From Micavibrio sp. UBA7689 (GTDB lineage Bacteria; Pseudomonadota; Alphaproteobacteria; Micavibrionales; Micavibrionaceae): a DNA stretch of 62,750 bases. Where the stretch lies: contig DLGR01000034.1 in NCBI GenBank assembly GCA_002482805.1, positions 23,894 through 86,643 of the forward strand. The letters are read 5' to 3'. Both the position numbers and the translations under genes were made by a program. Position 1 is the stretch's first letter. Each line of letters begins with the position of its first letter. A model generated the notes under the pieces. That model was not told the DNA's origin. It was given only the letters and a program-made list of their open reading frames with translations, and searched no databases. This document shows positions 54,311-62,260 of this stretch, in pieces.

Positions 54311-54490
54311 ATGTCGGATAACCGCGCACATAATCCTGACGCTTTGTTAGACCCAAAGCAAGCTTTGAAATACGCAAGCAACCTGCCTGTTATTACAGTA
54401 CCCATGCGCGAAGTGCGCGATTGCATTGAACGCGGCGAAGAAATACCCAGTATTCCAGCAGAGCAATTCAGGCTTAAAGGTTTTGAATAA
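54311..54490 (+). CDS. Small conserved-looking protein (59 residues)
   Basis: A 59-residue protein beginning MSDNRAHNPDALLDPKQALK, with AAAGGAG seven nt before its ATG and a strong terminator just after its stop, so it is very likely a real, separately transcribed gene. It is hydrophilic and acidic, with ITVPMREVRDCIERGEEIPS in its centre. There is no signal peptide or membrane helix. I do not recognise the family. Confidence 0.75.
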   Translation: MSDNRAHNPDALLDPKQALKYASNLPVITVPMREVRDCIERGEEIPSIPAEQFRLKGFE

Positions 54491-54492
54491 GA

Positions 54493-54523
54493 TAAAGCCC
54501 CCTCATACGGGGCTTTATTTTTT
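54493..54523 (+). terminator. Rho-independent terminator after the 59-residue gene
   Basis: TAAAGCCCC and GGGGCTTTA pair around a small loop and run into a T tract. The end of the convergent CCA enzyme gene (54515) overlaps it, so it may serve both directions. Confidence 0.88.
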
Positions 54524-55705
54524 ATAGGCATACCCTTCAGGGAAATCCTTCGCGACCCACTTTTCCTCGAGCTCCTTTAGTTTCTTGCCGAGCGCGGGGC
54601 CGCGCGAAAAACCCTTTTCGATGAGTTGGTCCGCCTTGATAGGAAATTCGGGTGCATGCCAATAGCGAGCAACGTCAATGATGTCCAAATTGGGCAACTC
54701 GTTTTTCTGTGCTAACCGGAGGAAATAGGATTGTAACACTGCTTCGTTGCCAACCTCATATATAGCCTTGCGTATCGCCTTTTTAGAAACCGATTTTAAT
54801 ATCTCGAATGCACGGGAATAGGATTCCAAAGCTTTCTTTTGCGCGTTCGATAAAACCAACCATTCTTCAAATGATGTTTCTTTCATTCCGCCAACCGCCA
54901 GCAACCGCGCCATGACATCCATGACATTGTGACGGATTTGAAGATCGCACAGAGATTTCAAAGCCTGCGGCTTGAAATTCTTCGCCATAGATTTCATGAC
55001 ATCGCACCCAAACATCGTGACCAAAACAGGTGCAGGATCCGACACACGCAGAATTTTAAAAAATTCCTGCATAACGCGTTCTTTCGATAGTTGGGAAATT
55101 TTATCTGCTAAAGCCTTGCAGGCGTTCAACGCATCACTATCCATCTCCCCTTCTCCGTATTCAGCGTGAATGCGGAAAAAACGCAGGATGCGTAGATAGT
55201 CTTCAGCAATACGTTCCGACGCATCTCCTACAAAAACAACTTTGCGTTTTTCGAGATCAGCAAGCCCCATGCCTGTCGGATCGTACACTGCGCCATCGAT
55301 GGAGCAAAGCAATGTGTTGATCGTAAAATCGCGGCGGATGGCATCTTCTTCCCATTTTTGGGTAAAGGCGATGACAGCGTGGCGACCGTTCGTGTCTATA
55401 TCTTTTCTGAGTGTCGTGATTTCAAACGAAGCGTCTTCGACCAGCGCCGTAACCGTTCCGTGATCCAGCCCTGTAGGAACAAAGCGCACGCCAGCTGCCT
55501 GCAATCTTTCTATCACCTGCAAAGGATGATGGGATGTAGCTATATCTATATCCTTGACGGGCTTTTCCATCAGCATATTGCGCACGCATCCGCCGACAAA
55601 AAGTGCTTGCGGCGTTTCCTCGAACCCGCCGAGAACGCGCATGACCTTCACGCATTTGTAATCCAACATCCAATCGGTCGGCGTGATATGACGGGCGGGT
55701 TGCAT
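54515..55705 (-). CDS. cca: CCA tRNA nucleotidyltransferase / poly(A) polymerase family
   Basis: A 396-residue class II nucleotidyltransferase that adds or repairs the tRNA CCA end; poly(A) polymerase activity cannot be excluded from sequence. The active site is FVGGCVRNMLMEKPVKDIDI (Asp52, Asp54), followed by HGTVTALVEDASFEITTLR, RRDFTIN near 125, DPTGMGLADLEKR and EDYLRILRFFRIHAEYG. The C-terminal helical tRNA-binding part is more divergent. The length is normal. Confidence 0.95.
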   Translation of the reverse strand: MQPARHITPTDWMLDYKCVKVMRVLGGFEETPQALFVGGCVRNMLMEKPVKDIDIATSHHPLQVIERLQAAGVRFVPTGLDHGTVTALVEDASFEITTLRKDIDTNGRHAVIAFTQKWEEDAIRRDFTINTLLCSIDGAVYDPTGMGLADLEKRKVVFVGDASERIAEDYLRILRFFRIHAEYGEGEMDSDALNACKALADKISQLSKERVMQEFFKILRVSDPAPVLVTMFGCDVMKSMAKNFKPQALKSLCDLQIRHNVMDVMARLLAVGGMKETSFEEWLVLSNAQKKALESYSRAFEILKSVSKKAIRKAIYEVGNEAVLQSYFLRLAQKNELPNLDIIDVARYWHAPEFPIKADQLIEKGFSRGPALGKKLKELEEKWVAKDFPEGYAYKK

Positions 55706-55759
55706 GGCAAAAACATACTATGGCCTAGCTGCGCCCGTAAAGCTCAAAAAACCCTTCTG

Positions 55760-57037
55760 TTACGCGACCATAGGCTGTATTTTTTGTATATGGCGCGGCA
55801 AAAAAACATGGGCGTGCGTGCCTTGGCGGTGAGTGGTTTCTATAACCACCGCGCCGCCGCCCGAAGTTACTATTCCTTGTACGGTAGAAAGCCCCAGACC
55901 CGCCCCCTTTGAGGCTGCTTTGGTGGAAAAAAACGGATCGAATATATTGGGGAGAATGTCTGCCTCTATCCCCTTGCCCGTATCTGAAACTATGATGTGG
56001 AGATATTCCCTGCCTCTTTGCAAATAACCGCTAATCAGCAAATTGCGTTCATATCCCATTTTGGTCCGCACCAATGCCATTTTTTCTTTATCAGGTATGA
56101 TATCGACGATCAAAAGATCGCTGATATCCGAAACCGTATCACGCATATCTTTGACCACAACGCTTACCACACCGGAATTCTTTTCCACCGCTTCGAGCGC
56201 GTTCAAACAGAGATTCAGGATGATTTTTTGCATCAATCCTTCGTTAGTGTAGGCAAAAAACTTTTCGCTTACGCACTGTGCGCAAAAAGTCACATCAGCA
56301 GGTAGGCGGGGCAATTCGTTTTGGGTAACATCGGAGATAATCCGCCCCACATCAACGGCATGGAGTTTGACTTTCTTCTTGTGCGAGAAGGCGAGCAGTT
56401 GGTCTACCAGATCCTGCGCTTTGCGAATTGATGACGATATCCCGTTCAGGTGCCGCGCATCCTGCATTCCCTTGAATTTATCGAGATCGATGCGCATATT
56501 AGACAGCAATTCATCAAAATCCAGTGCCACCGCGCCCGTTAGGCGCACGACAGCCTCCATCTTCTGTGTTTGAAACAATTGATCCTGTAAAGCTTTACGT
56601 TCTTGTTCGGCTTTGGATCTTTCGCTGACATCACGCATCACACCCAAAATAAGACCGTCCTGCAATTTTGTTAAAGACGCATCGCCCAAGAATAACGTGC
56701 CGTCACGCTTCATTACTGTAATCGTCCCCGACCAGACACCTTTCATTAACGTCGTCGGGATGACAGTGGAATTAATAAACTTCTTGCCAGAGTCGTTATA
56801 CAAAAGCCGCCAGTCGCTGTGCAGATATGAATCCACATCATCTGGATTATAGCCATGCATGCTTAAAAAGCTGCGGTTCATGAACATAATCCTGTGTCGT
56901 GCGTCAGTAATAGCAATACCATCGTCAGCGGCCTCCACCGCCACTTTAATCATCTTAAGAAGCGCCGATTGCTCCGCAATCTTGTCCATATCGCGGACTA
57001 ACCTCAGTTCTTCTTTTAGTCTTTGAAAAAATCCCAT
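55760..57037 (-). CDS. PAS sensor histidine-kinase-like protein lacking the phospho-accepting His
   Basis: A 425-residue cytoplasmic sensor. A PAS domain covers about 30-140 (AVEAADDGIAITDARHRIMF, then DGLILGVMRDVSER). The dimerisation helix reads QKMEAVVRLTGAVALDFDEL: Leu172 occupies the position normally held by the phosphorylated His of the AHDFNN box, and the Asn pair is Asp-Glu. The codon is CTG, two changes from His. The ATPase domain looks intact: NLCLNALEA (N box), VSDTGKGI (G1), FDPFFSTK (F box) and GAGLGLSTVQGIV (G2). It starts one nt after the regulator stop, so the pair is coupled. Confidence 0.92.
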   Translation of the reverse strand: MGFFQRLKEELRLVRDMDKIAEQSALLKMIKVAVEAADDGIAITDARHRIMFMNRSFLSMHGYNPDDVDSYLHSDWRLLYNDSGKKFINSTVIPTTLMKGVWSGTITVMKRDGTLFLGDASLTKLQDGLILGVMRDVSERSKAEQERKALQDQLFQTQKMEAVVRLTGAVALDFDELLSNMRIDLDKFKGMQDARHLNGISSSIRKAQDLVDQLLAFSHKKKVKLHAVDVGRIISDVTQNELPRLPADVTFCAQCVSEKFFAYTNEGLMQKIILNLCLNALEAVEKNSGVVSVVVKDMRDTVSDISDLLIVDIIPDKEKMALVRTKMGYERNLLISGYLQRGREYLHIIVSDTGKGIEADILPNIFDPFFSTKAASKGAGLGLSTVQGIVTSGGGAVVIETTHRQGTHAHVFLPRHIQKIQPMVA

Positions 57038-57038
57038 C

Positions 57039-57638
57039 TCAACCCCATCCGTTCTCGATGGCGATCAACGCGGCCTGCGTTCTGTTCTGCGCCTTCATTT
57101 TTCTGCATATACCCCGCACATGCAGTTTGATGGTGACAACCTGCAGATCCAGCGCGCGCCCGATCTCTTTGTTGCTTTCGCCCTTGATAAGATGGCCAAG
57201 CACCTCTTTTTCCCGCTGCGTCAAATTAAAATCCGTTTTCGGGCGTTTGAACGCCATGACGTTCTCGGTGATGATGACCTTACCGGTGCGTGGAAAAAAT
57301 TTACGTTCCGCCAGCATTTCATCAATGCCTTCTATGAACTCCTTGCACGACAGTGTCTTGGGGAAAATTCCCATCACCTGCAGGTCGATAGCTTCCGCTT
57401 CGCAAATATCGCTTACTATTAATCCGATCTTGGCTGTTATGGCTTGGATAAAACCATCTTCAATCAGGTTCTTTTCGACCAATACAATATCCGGCCCAGT
57501 CTTCATGCAGACCTGCAAGCCTTGCAGGTCTGACGCTTCTCTTACCAAAAATTCCGGTTCTGCATGGCGAATATAGGCACATAAGGCTTCGCGGCACAGC
57601 GTGTGAGAATCGGCGATAACGATCGAACGCATGGGCAA
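57039..57638 (-). CDS. LuxR-type response regulator with degenerate receiver
   Basis: A 199-residue NarL/FixJ-type protein. In the receiver domain (about 1-120) the usual acidic pair is Asp10-Ser11 (IVIADSHTL), and the phospho-accepting Asp is replaced by Glu55 (PDIVLVEKNL, codon GAA). The later Lys is kept (MGIFPKTLS). The C-terminal LuxR helix-turn-helix is intact (LTQREKEVLGHLIKGESNKE, then VVTIKLHVRGICRKM). GAAGGAG precedes the ATG. It is followed after one nt by the His-less kinase gene. It probably binds DNA without phosphorylation control. Confidence 0.93.
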   Translation of the reverse strand: MPMRSIVIADSHTLCREALCAYIRHAEPEFLVREASDLQGLQVCMKTGPDIVLVEKNLIEDGFIQAITAKIGLIVSDICEAEAIDLQVMGIFPKTLSCKEFIEGIDEMLAERKFFPRTGKVIITENVMAFKRPKTDFNLTQREKEVLGHLIKGESNKEIGRALDLQVVTIKLHVRGICRKMKAQNRTQAALIAIENGWG

Positions 57639-57705
57639 TCTCCTTCAAAAAGGGGATTGCAAATGCGATGCCGAAAAAATCCGTTTGAAATCAAAGACTG
57701 GAAAG

Positions 57706-57736
57706 TTTGCATTCTGCGTATTTTGCAAAATGCAAA
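57706..57736. promoter_or_regulatory. Inverted repeat upstream of the response regulator
   Basis: TTTGCATT (57706-57713) and AATGCAAA (57729-57736) form an 8-bp inverted repeat with a 15-nt spacer; a nested palindrome ATTTTGCAAAAT overlaps its right half (57720-57731). It lies 68-98 nt before the regulator start, a normal operator position. Binding by the regulator itself is a guess. Confidence 0.5.
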
Positions 57737-57745
57737 GCGGAATGA

Positions 57746-59671
57746 CTATTGAGAAGCCATATGTATGCCGCTGATACCATTCTTGTTGCCATTGTTGTGG
57801 GACAGGGTCTGGCGGTACACATAAACTCCTTCGAGCACACGCTGAACGTAGTTGCGCGTCTCGTAAATCGGGATCATCTCGATCCAGTTGACCAGATCCA
57901 CTTTGGGATTGCGTGGATCGCCGATTTCTTTGATCCACTTATCCACCCGCCCCGGCCCCGCATTGTAGGCGGCAAGAGCCATGGCGTAATTACCATCATA
58001 TTTGGACAGCAATTGATTGAGATAGCGCGAGCCGAGCGCGACATTGTGCTCGGGTTTGGACGTGAGCCAAGCTTGCTGGTGAGAAAGTCCCGCCTTCTGC
58101 GCCACTTCTTTAGCCGTTCGCGGCATCAATTGCATCAAACCGCGTGCGCCTGCAGAACTTACAGCTTCGGTGTCGTAACGGCTTTCCTGCCGCACGAGCG
58201 CATGAACGAGGGCCCATTCCACGTTCGTGTTGCCCATATATTTTTCGATTTTCGGGAAAGCATAACCCACCATGGCCGTGCCGTTTTTCTTTTCGCCTTC
58301 CTGCGCAGCTTTGATGGCGTAGTTTTTCATCCCCATATCGTTGGCGGTATCTGCGACGGCGGCAAAATCCTGCGGCGTTTGCGACAGTTCGATCATCTTG
58401 GTAAGGAACATACCGGCCTCGCTCTTGTGACCGTTTCTCTTCAACCACTTTGCCGCAGCTGCCAGTGACCCACCCTTAAGTGCAGGATTCGCAGAATAAG
58501 AAAGGGTTTGAACCTTGTCTTTGTGACCTAGCTTTACGGAAGCCAGTTGGCCATAGAATGTCGTCGTGTGGCGCGCGGCCGCCGTATACCATTTTACGGC
58601 CACCTCCTTATGACCGAGATTTTCAGACGCCAGCCCCGCCCAATAAGCCGCACGGGATTTGCTGATCGGTGTCTCCACGCCGTGATATAGCCGCTCAAAA
58701 TGTTCGAAAGCATCCCATGGCTTGTTCAAATATTCGAGCGCCAGCCAGCCCGCCATCCATTCATTCGCGGAAAAACCCGTGCCTTTTTTGATGCCATGCT
58801 GAGCCGAAACTTTATAAGCCTGTCCGTATTTGCGTTGTTCAAACAAACGCCGCGCTATAATGCCGCGCTCTTTACCCCAATCTTCGGAATCAAACATTTT
58901 GTCATACGAAGGCTGACTGTTCAGAATTTCAAGCGCGCCGGCATCGTTGTTCACTTTGCGACGGTAATACAGGCGATCGAACATCAGGCCTTCATCTTTT
59001 TGCAGATAATCCGGCACGCGGGAAAGCAACGCGTTCACATTCCCTTTTCCCGTTTGCAAACCGATGCGTGCTTCTGCGAGTGATTTGTATCCGCCGCCCA
59101 AGGCCTCGGCCAAGGCGCGTGCATTCGTGTATTGTTGTTTATGAAGCAGCATGCGCAGGCGTTTTTCATGATCGGCTTTGCTTAGAACCGTCGAAAATGC
59201 CATGTAACCTTTGCTCTGGTCATTGGGTTTTAAAGACGATGTCGTCCACCATTCCTTGATAACCGCATTGGCTTTCAGAAAATCACCCTTGTCGGTAAGC
59301 GCCTGCACATAGGTCTTCACGCCAAATGTGGTTTGCGGGGGATTATGCCCAAACCACGCAATGGCATCCGCATCGGAAATGGATGAGGGCATCGCCTTCT
59401 CCGCTTCTTCGCGGAGTGTGTTCATCGCAGGAAAATCGGGATGGTTTTTGATGAAGGTTGAAATGGTTTTGTAATCAACATTGTTTTGCTCACCCCTGTA
59501 ATAGGAAAGCCACGCCGCCGCTGCGTTCGAGGGTGCAAGCTTGGCCGAAACTTCACCCGCCTGTTTGGCCGCGGCGAAATTTTTGTTTTTTTCCGCCCAT
59601 GCGGAAGAGGTCATAGCCAACGGAAGCAGGCATAAACATATCAACAATGCCCCGAAAAGACGCATCCTCAT
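57746..59671 (-). CDS. slt: Soluble lytic murein transglycosylase
   Basis: A 641-residue periplasmic transglycosylase that cleaves peptidoglycan glycan strands. The signal peptide is MRMRLFGALLICLCLLPLAM, ending near SSAWA. About 420 residues of helical superhelix follow (repeats with YYRGEQ, YWAGLASENLGH, AVKWYTAAARH). The catalytic domain at about 480-620 has the catalytic Glu in HALVRQESRYD near residue 495, GARGLMQLMPRTA and ALAAYNAGPGRVDKW. It is divergent from dapA. Confidence 0.95.
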   Translation of the reverse strand: MRMRLFGALLICLCLLPLAMTSSAWAEKNKNFAAAKQAGEVSAKLAPSNAAAAWLSYYRGEQNNVDYKTISTFIKNHPDFPAMNTLREEAEKAMPSSISDADAIAWFGHNPPQTTFGVKTYVQALTDKGDFLKANAVIKEWWTTSSLKPNDQSKGYMAFSTVLSKADHEKRLRMLLHKQQYTNARALAEALGGGYKSLAEARIGLQTGKGNVNALLSRVPDYLQKDEGLMFDRLYYRRKVNNDAGALEILNSQPSYDKMFDSEDWGKERGIIARRLFEQRKYGQAYKVSAQHGIKKGTGFSANEWMAGWLALEYLNKPWDAFEHFERLYHGVETPISKSRAAYWAGLASENLGHKEVAVKWYTAAARHTTTFYGQLASVKLGHKDKVQTLSYSANPALKGGSLAAAAKWLKRNGHKSEAGMFLTKMIELSQTPQDFAAVADTANDMGMKNYAIKAAQEGEKKNGTAMVGYAFPKIEKYMGNTNVEWALVHALVRQESRYDTEAVSSAGARGLMQLMPRTAKEVAQKAGLSHQQAWLTSKPEHNVALGSRYLNQLLSKYDGNYAMALAAYNAGPGRVDKWIKEIGDPRNPKVDLVNWIEMIPIYETRNYVQRVLEGVYVYRQTLSHNNGNKNGISGIHMASQ

Positions 59672-59738
59672 CCTTGCCTTATTTGTCAGAAACTATAGAG
59701 TATTCTAAGACACAACCCATTAATAAGACGAGTGAAAA

Positions 59739-60641
59739 ATGTTCAAAGGCTCCATTACGGCGTTGATAACTCCCTTCAAGGGCGGCGAGATCGACTGGCA
59801 ATCCTTTGAAAAGCTTGTCGAATGGCAAATCGCTGAAGGCACTTCAGGCGTGGTCCCGTGCGGAACCACGGGGGAATCCCCCACCCTTTCCCATGCCGAA
59901 CACCACCAAGTTGTCGAACGTTGCATCAAAATCGTGAACAAGCGCATTCCCGTTATTGCGGGTACGGGTTCTAACTCGACCAAGGAAGCGATCGGTCTGA
60001 CGTTAGAAGCGCAAAAATCCGGTGCCGATGCAGCACTCGTCGTCGCACCTTATTATAACAAGCCCTCGCAGGATGGATTGCTCGCCCATTACAAAGCGCT
60101 GCATGACGCGACGAATATTCCGATCATCGTGTACAATATTCCGGGACGGAGCATCGTCGATATTTCCGTCGACACGATGTGCAAAATGGCCGAACTACCG
60201 CGCGTTGTCGGGATCAAAGAGGCACATACGGATTTGGGCCGCCCGCTTGCCATTCGTAACCGTTTAGGAGATGGATTCTGCCAGCTTTCAGGCAATGACG
60301 ACACAGCCACCGCCTATCTCGCCCAAGGCGGCCATGGCTGTATTTCCGTGACATCCAACGTCGCGCCGGCTCTGTGCGCACAAGTGCAGAGCGCCTGGGT
60401 TAAGGGTGATTTAAAATCCATGAACGAGGCTCGCGATAAACTCGCTTTGCTTCACGCAGCATTGTTTTGCGAACCTTCACCCGCACCCGTCAAATACGCA
60501 GCATCCAAACTTGGCCTTTCGACGGACGAAGTTCGCCTGCCGCTGGTCTCCGCTTCCAAATCCGCGCGTGCGAAAGTTGACGAAGCCATGGAATTTGCAG
60601 GTCTTATCGAAAGCGCATCTGCAAAACGCGCCCATGGGTAA
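59739..60641 (+). CDS. dapA: 4-hydroxy-tetrahydrodipicolinate synthase
   Basis: A 300-residue DapA, which condenses pyruvate with aspartate semialdehyde in lysine and diaminopimelate synthesis. It is a TIM barrel with GTTGESPTLSHAEH, the Tyr in IVYNIPGRS near 132, and the Schiff-base lysine Lys160 in GIKEAHTDLGR. The length is normal. The last eight nt overlap the start of smpB, so the two are co-transcribed. Confidence 0.97.
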   Translation: MFKGSITALITPFKGGEIDWQSFEKLVEWQIAEGTSGVVPCGTTGESPTLSHAEHHQVVERCIKIVNKRIPVIAGTGSNSTKEAIGLTLEAQKSGADAALVVAPYYNKPSQDGLLAHYKALHDATNIPIIVYNIPGRSIVDISVDTMCKMAELPRVVGIKEAHTDLGRPLAIRNRLGDGFCQLSGNDDTATAYLAQGGHGCISVTSNVAPALCAQVQSAWVKGDLKSMNEARDKLALLHAALFCEPSPAPVKYAASKLGLSTDEVRLPLVSASKSARAKVDEAMEFAGLIESASAKRAHG

Positions 60642-61131
60642 AAAGAAAGACAAAAAATCCCAACTGCTGTCCACGGATGTCACGATATCGGACAACCGCA
60701 AGGCTAACTTCGAATATTTCTTGGAAGACAAGCTCGAAGTCGGAATTGTCCTGACCGGTACAGAAGTGAAGTCTTTACGTCACGGCCAATGCGGTTTACA
60801 GGAATCCCATGTTGCGGCTAAAAAAGGCGAACTCTGGCTCTGGAATGCGCACATTCCAGAATATCAGCAAGCAGGTCCACAGCAACAGCACGCGCCGCGA
60901 CGCCCGCGCAAACTTTTGTTAAATGCCAAACAGCGTGACAAAATGATGGGCGCTGTGAACCGTGACGGCTACACGATTGTCCCCACGCGCATCTATTTCA
61001 ATACTAAAGGTCTGGCCAAACTCGAAATCGCTTTGGCCAAAGGTAAAAAGGAATACGACAAGCGCGAAACAATCAAACAGCGCGATTGGGACCGCCAGAA
61101 AAGCCGCGTTTTGAGGAACGAGAAAGAATAA
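60634..61131 (+). CDS. smpB: SsrA-binding protein SmpB
   Basis: A 165-residue SmpB, which brings tmRNA to stalled ribosomes. The start at 60634 (MGKKKDKKSQLL) overlaps the dapA end by eight nt. Family blocks are NRKANFEYFLEDKLEVGIVL, TGTEVKSLRHGQ, AHIPEYQQAG, RPRKLLLNAKQ and the basic tail KGKKEYDKRETIKQRDWDRQ, which contacts the decoding centre. I did not find the tmRNA gene in this window. Confidence 0.97.
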   Translation: MGKKKDKKSQLLSTDVTISDNRKANFEYFLEDKLEVGIVLTGTEVKSLRHGQCGLQESHVAAKKGELWLWNAHIPEYQQAGPQQQHAPRRPRKLLLNAKQRDKMMGAVNRDGYTIVPTRIYFNTKGLAKLEIALAKGKKEYDKRETIKQRDWDRQKSRVLRNEKE

Positions 61132-61172
61132 GCACCGCTTTTCCTGCCCCGCCGCCGTCCTATATATAATTG

Positions 61173-61862
61173 ATGGCCTTTCAATACCCTGCCCGTATAG
61201 ATTTTTCCAAACCTCCCTCGGAAGAAATCCGCGCGGCTATCGCTACGCAAAATGAACTGCGTCATAAGATAGTTTTGAAGAATGATTTTGAACCGCTGCG
61301 CACCATCGCGGGCGTGGATGTCGGTTACGATCTAAAGAAAAACCTGACCAAGGCGGTGGTAGCCGTGATGGCATGGCCGTCTTTGGAATTGCAGACTTCG
61401 GTGATCGCATATGCGGATACCAATTTTCCTTACATTTCAGGATTGCTGGCTTTCCGCGAAATCCCTTCGATTTTGAAAGCACTGTCCTGTTTGAAAGCAC
61501 CCCCCGATTTGTTGATGGTCGACGGCCAAGGCGTTGCGCATCCACGGCGCATGGGAATCGCCGCGCATCTGGGCGTGGTCATGAACCTTCCCGCCATCGG
61601 GGTGGGCAAGTCGCGCCTGTACGGAAAGCATGACACTTTGGGATTCACCAAGTTTGCCGAAACGGCCTTGATGGATAAGGGAGAAATGATTGGTACGCTC
61701 TTGAGGAGCAAAGAAAAATGCAATCCGCTTTACATTTCTGCCGGACATAAAATCGACCAGCAAACCGCGCTTGCGATTACAAAACAATGCTTTAAAGGCT
61801 ATCGCTTACCCGAACCAACCCGTATTGCAGACCAAATATCCAAATGGGCGCTTGCTCACTAG
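61173..61862 (+). CDS. nfi: Endonuclease V
   Basis: A 229-residue endonuclease V, which nicks DNA next to deaminated adenine (hypoxanthine). The active-site blocks are all present: AGVDVGYD near residue 48, FPYISGLLAFREIP, DGQGVAHPRRMGIAAHLG and IGVGKSRLYG. The ATG at 61173 (MAFQYPAR) is preferred to the TTG just before it. It follows smpB after about 40 nt and may share its transcript. Confidence 0.95.
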   Translation: MAFQYPARIDFSKPPSEEIRAAIATQNELRHKIVLKNDFEPLRTIAGVDVGYDLKKNLTKAVVAVMAWPSLELQTSVIAYADTNFPYISGLLAFREIPSILKALSCLKAPPDLLMVDGQGVAHPRRMGIAAHLGVVMNLPAIGVGKSRLYGKHDTLGFTKFAETALMDKGEMIGTLLRSKEKCNPLYISAGHKIDQQTALAITKQCFKGYRLPEPTRIADQISKWALAH

Positions 61863-61981
61863 CTGCAAAACTTAAGATTAAAAGAAGTGGAATCCCAGCA
61901 ACAAAGGAACCTATTTCTTTGCCCCTTATTGAAATTGTTGATATGAATCCTGCAACCGCAACCTTGTAAGGAAACAATGCA

Positions 61982-62185
61982 ATGACCGGTGAAAGAGCAT
62001 GGATTTCAGCCCATCAGCCATCAAGAACACAAAAAGTTGATGGGGACACTTTACGCAGCAGATTCGGAGACGATAGGCTAGGTCTTTACGATAGGGACGA
62101 AACTCCAAAAGTCCGCCGTGAACGATCCTTGAGCGATGACTCTAGCGGTTATCCTCGTTCCCGCAGATTTGATTACGAATACTAA
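61982..62185 (+). CDS. Small hydrophilic protein (67 residues)
   Basis: A 67-residue frame with AAGGA nine nt before its ATG and a terminator about 20 nt after its stop. The protein is very hydrophilic and Arg/Ser/Asp-rich (TLRSRFGDDRLGLYDRDETP, then RRERSLSDDSSGYPRSRRF), probably disordered. I do not recognise it. The signals around it support a real gene. Confidence 0.55.
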   Translation: MTGERAWISAHQPSRTQKVDGDTLRSRFGDDRLGLYDRDETPKVRRERSLSDDSSGYPRSRRFDYEY

Positions 62186-62205
62186 AAATTCCGTATGCTA
62201 AAAAA

Positions 62206-62238
62206 TAAAAATCCCCTGTGTAACGAGGGGATTTTTTG
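62206..62238. terminator. Bidirectional rho-independent terminator
   Basis: AAAATCCCCT and AGGGGATTTT form a 10-bp stem around an 8-nt loop, with A tracts before and T tracts after. It lies between the convergent 67-residue gene and recA. Confidence 0.9.
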
Positions 62239-62260
62239 TTTTCGGTGGAGACCGGAAAAT

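Noticed and set aside
54205..54531. A 108-codon minus-strand frame
   Set aside because: It overlaps the better supported 59-codon plus-strand gene and its terminator.
60634..61200. A tmRNA gene next to smpB
   Set aside because: I looked for the alanine-tRNA-like ends and the tag reading frame and did not see them.
61792..61977. A 61-codon minus-strand frame with a hydrophobic centre
   Set aside because: It overlaps the end of nfi and lacks a ribosome-binding site; too weak to list.
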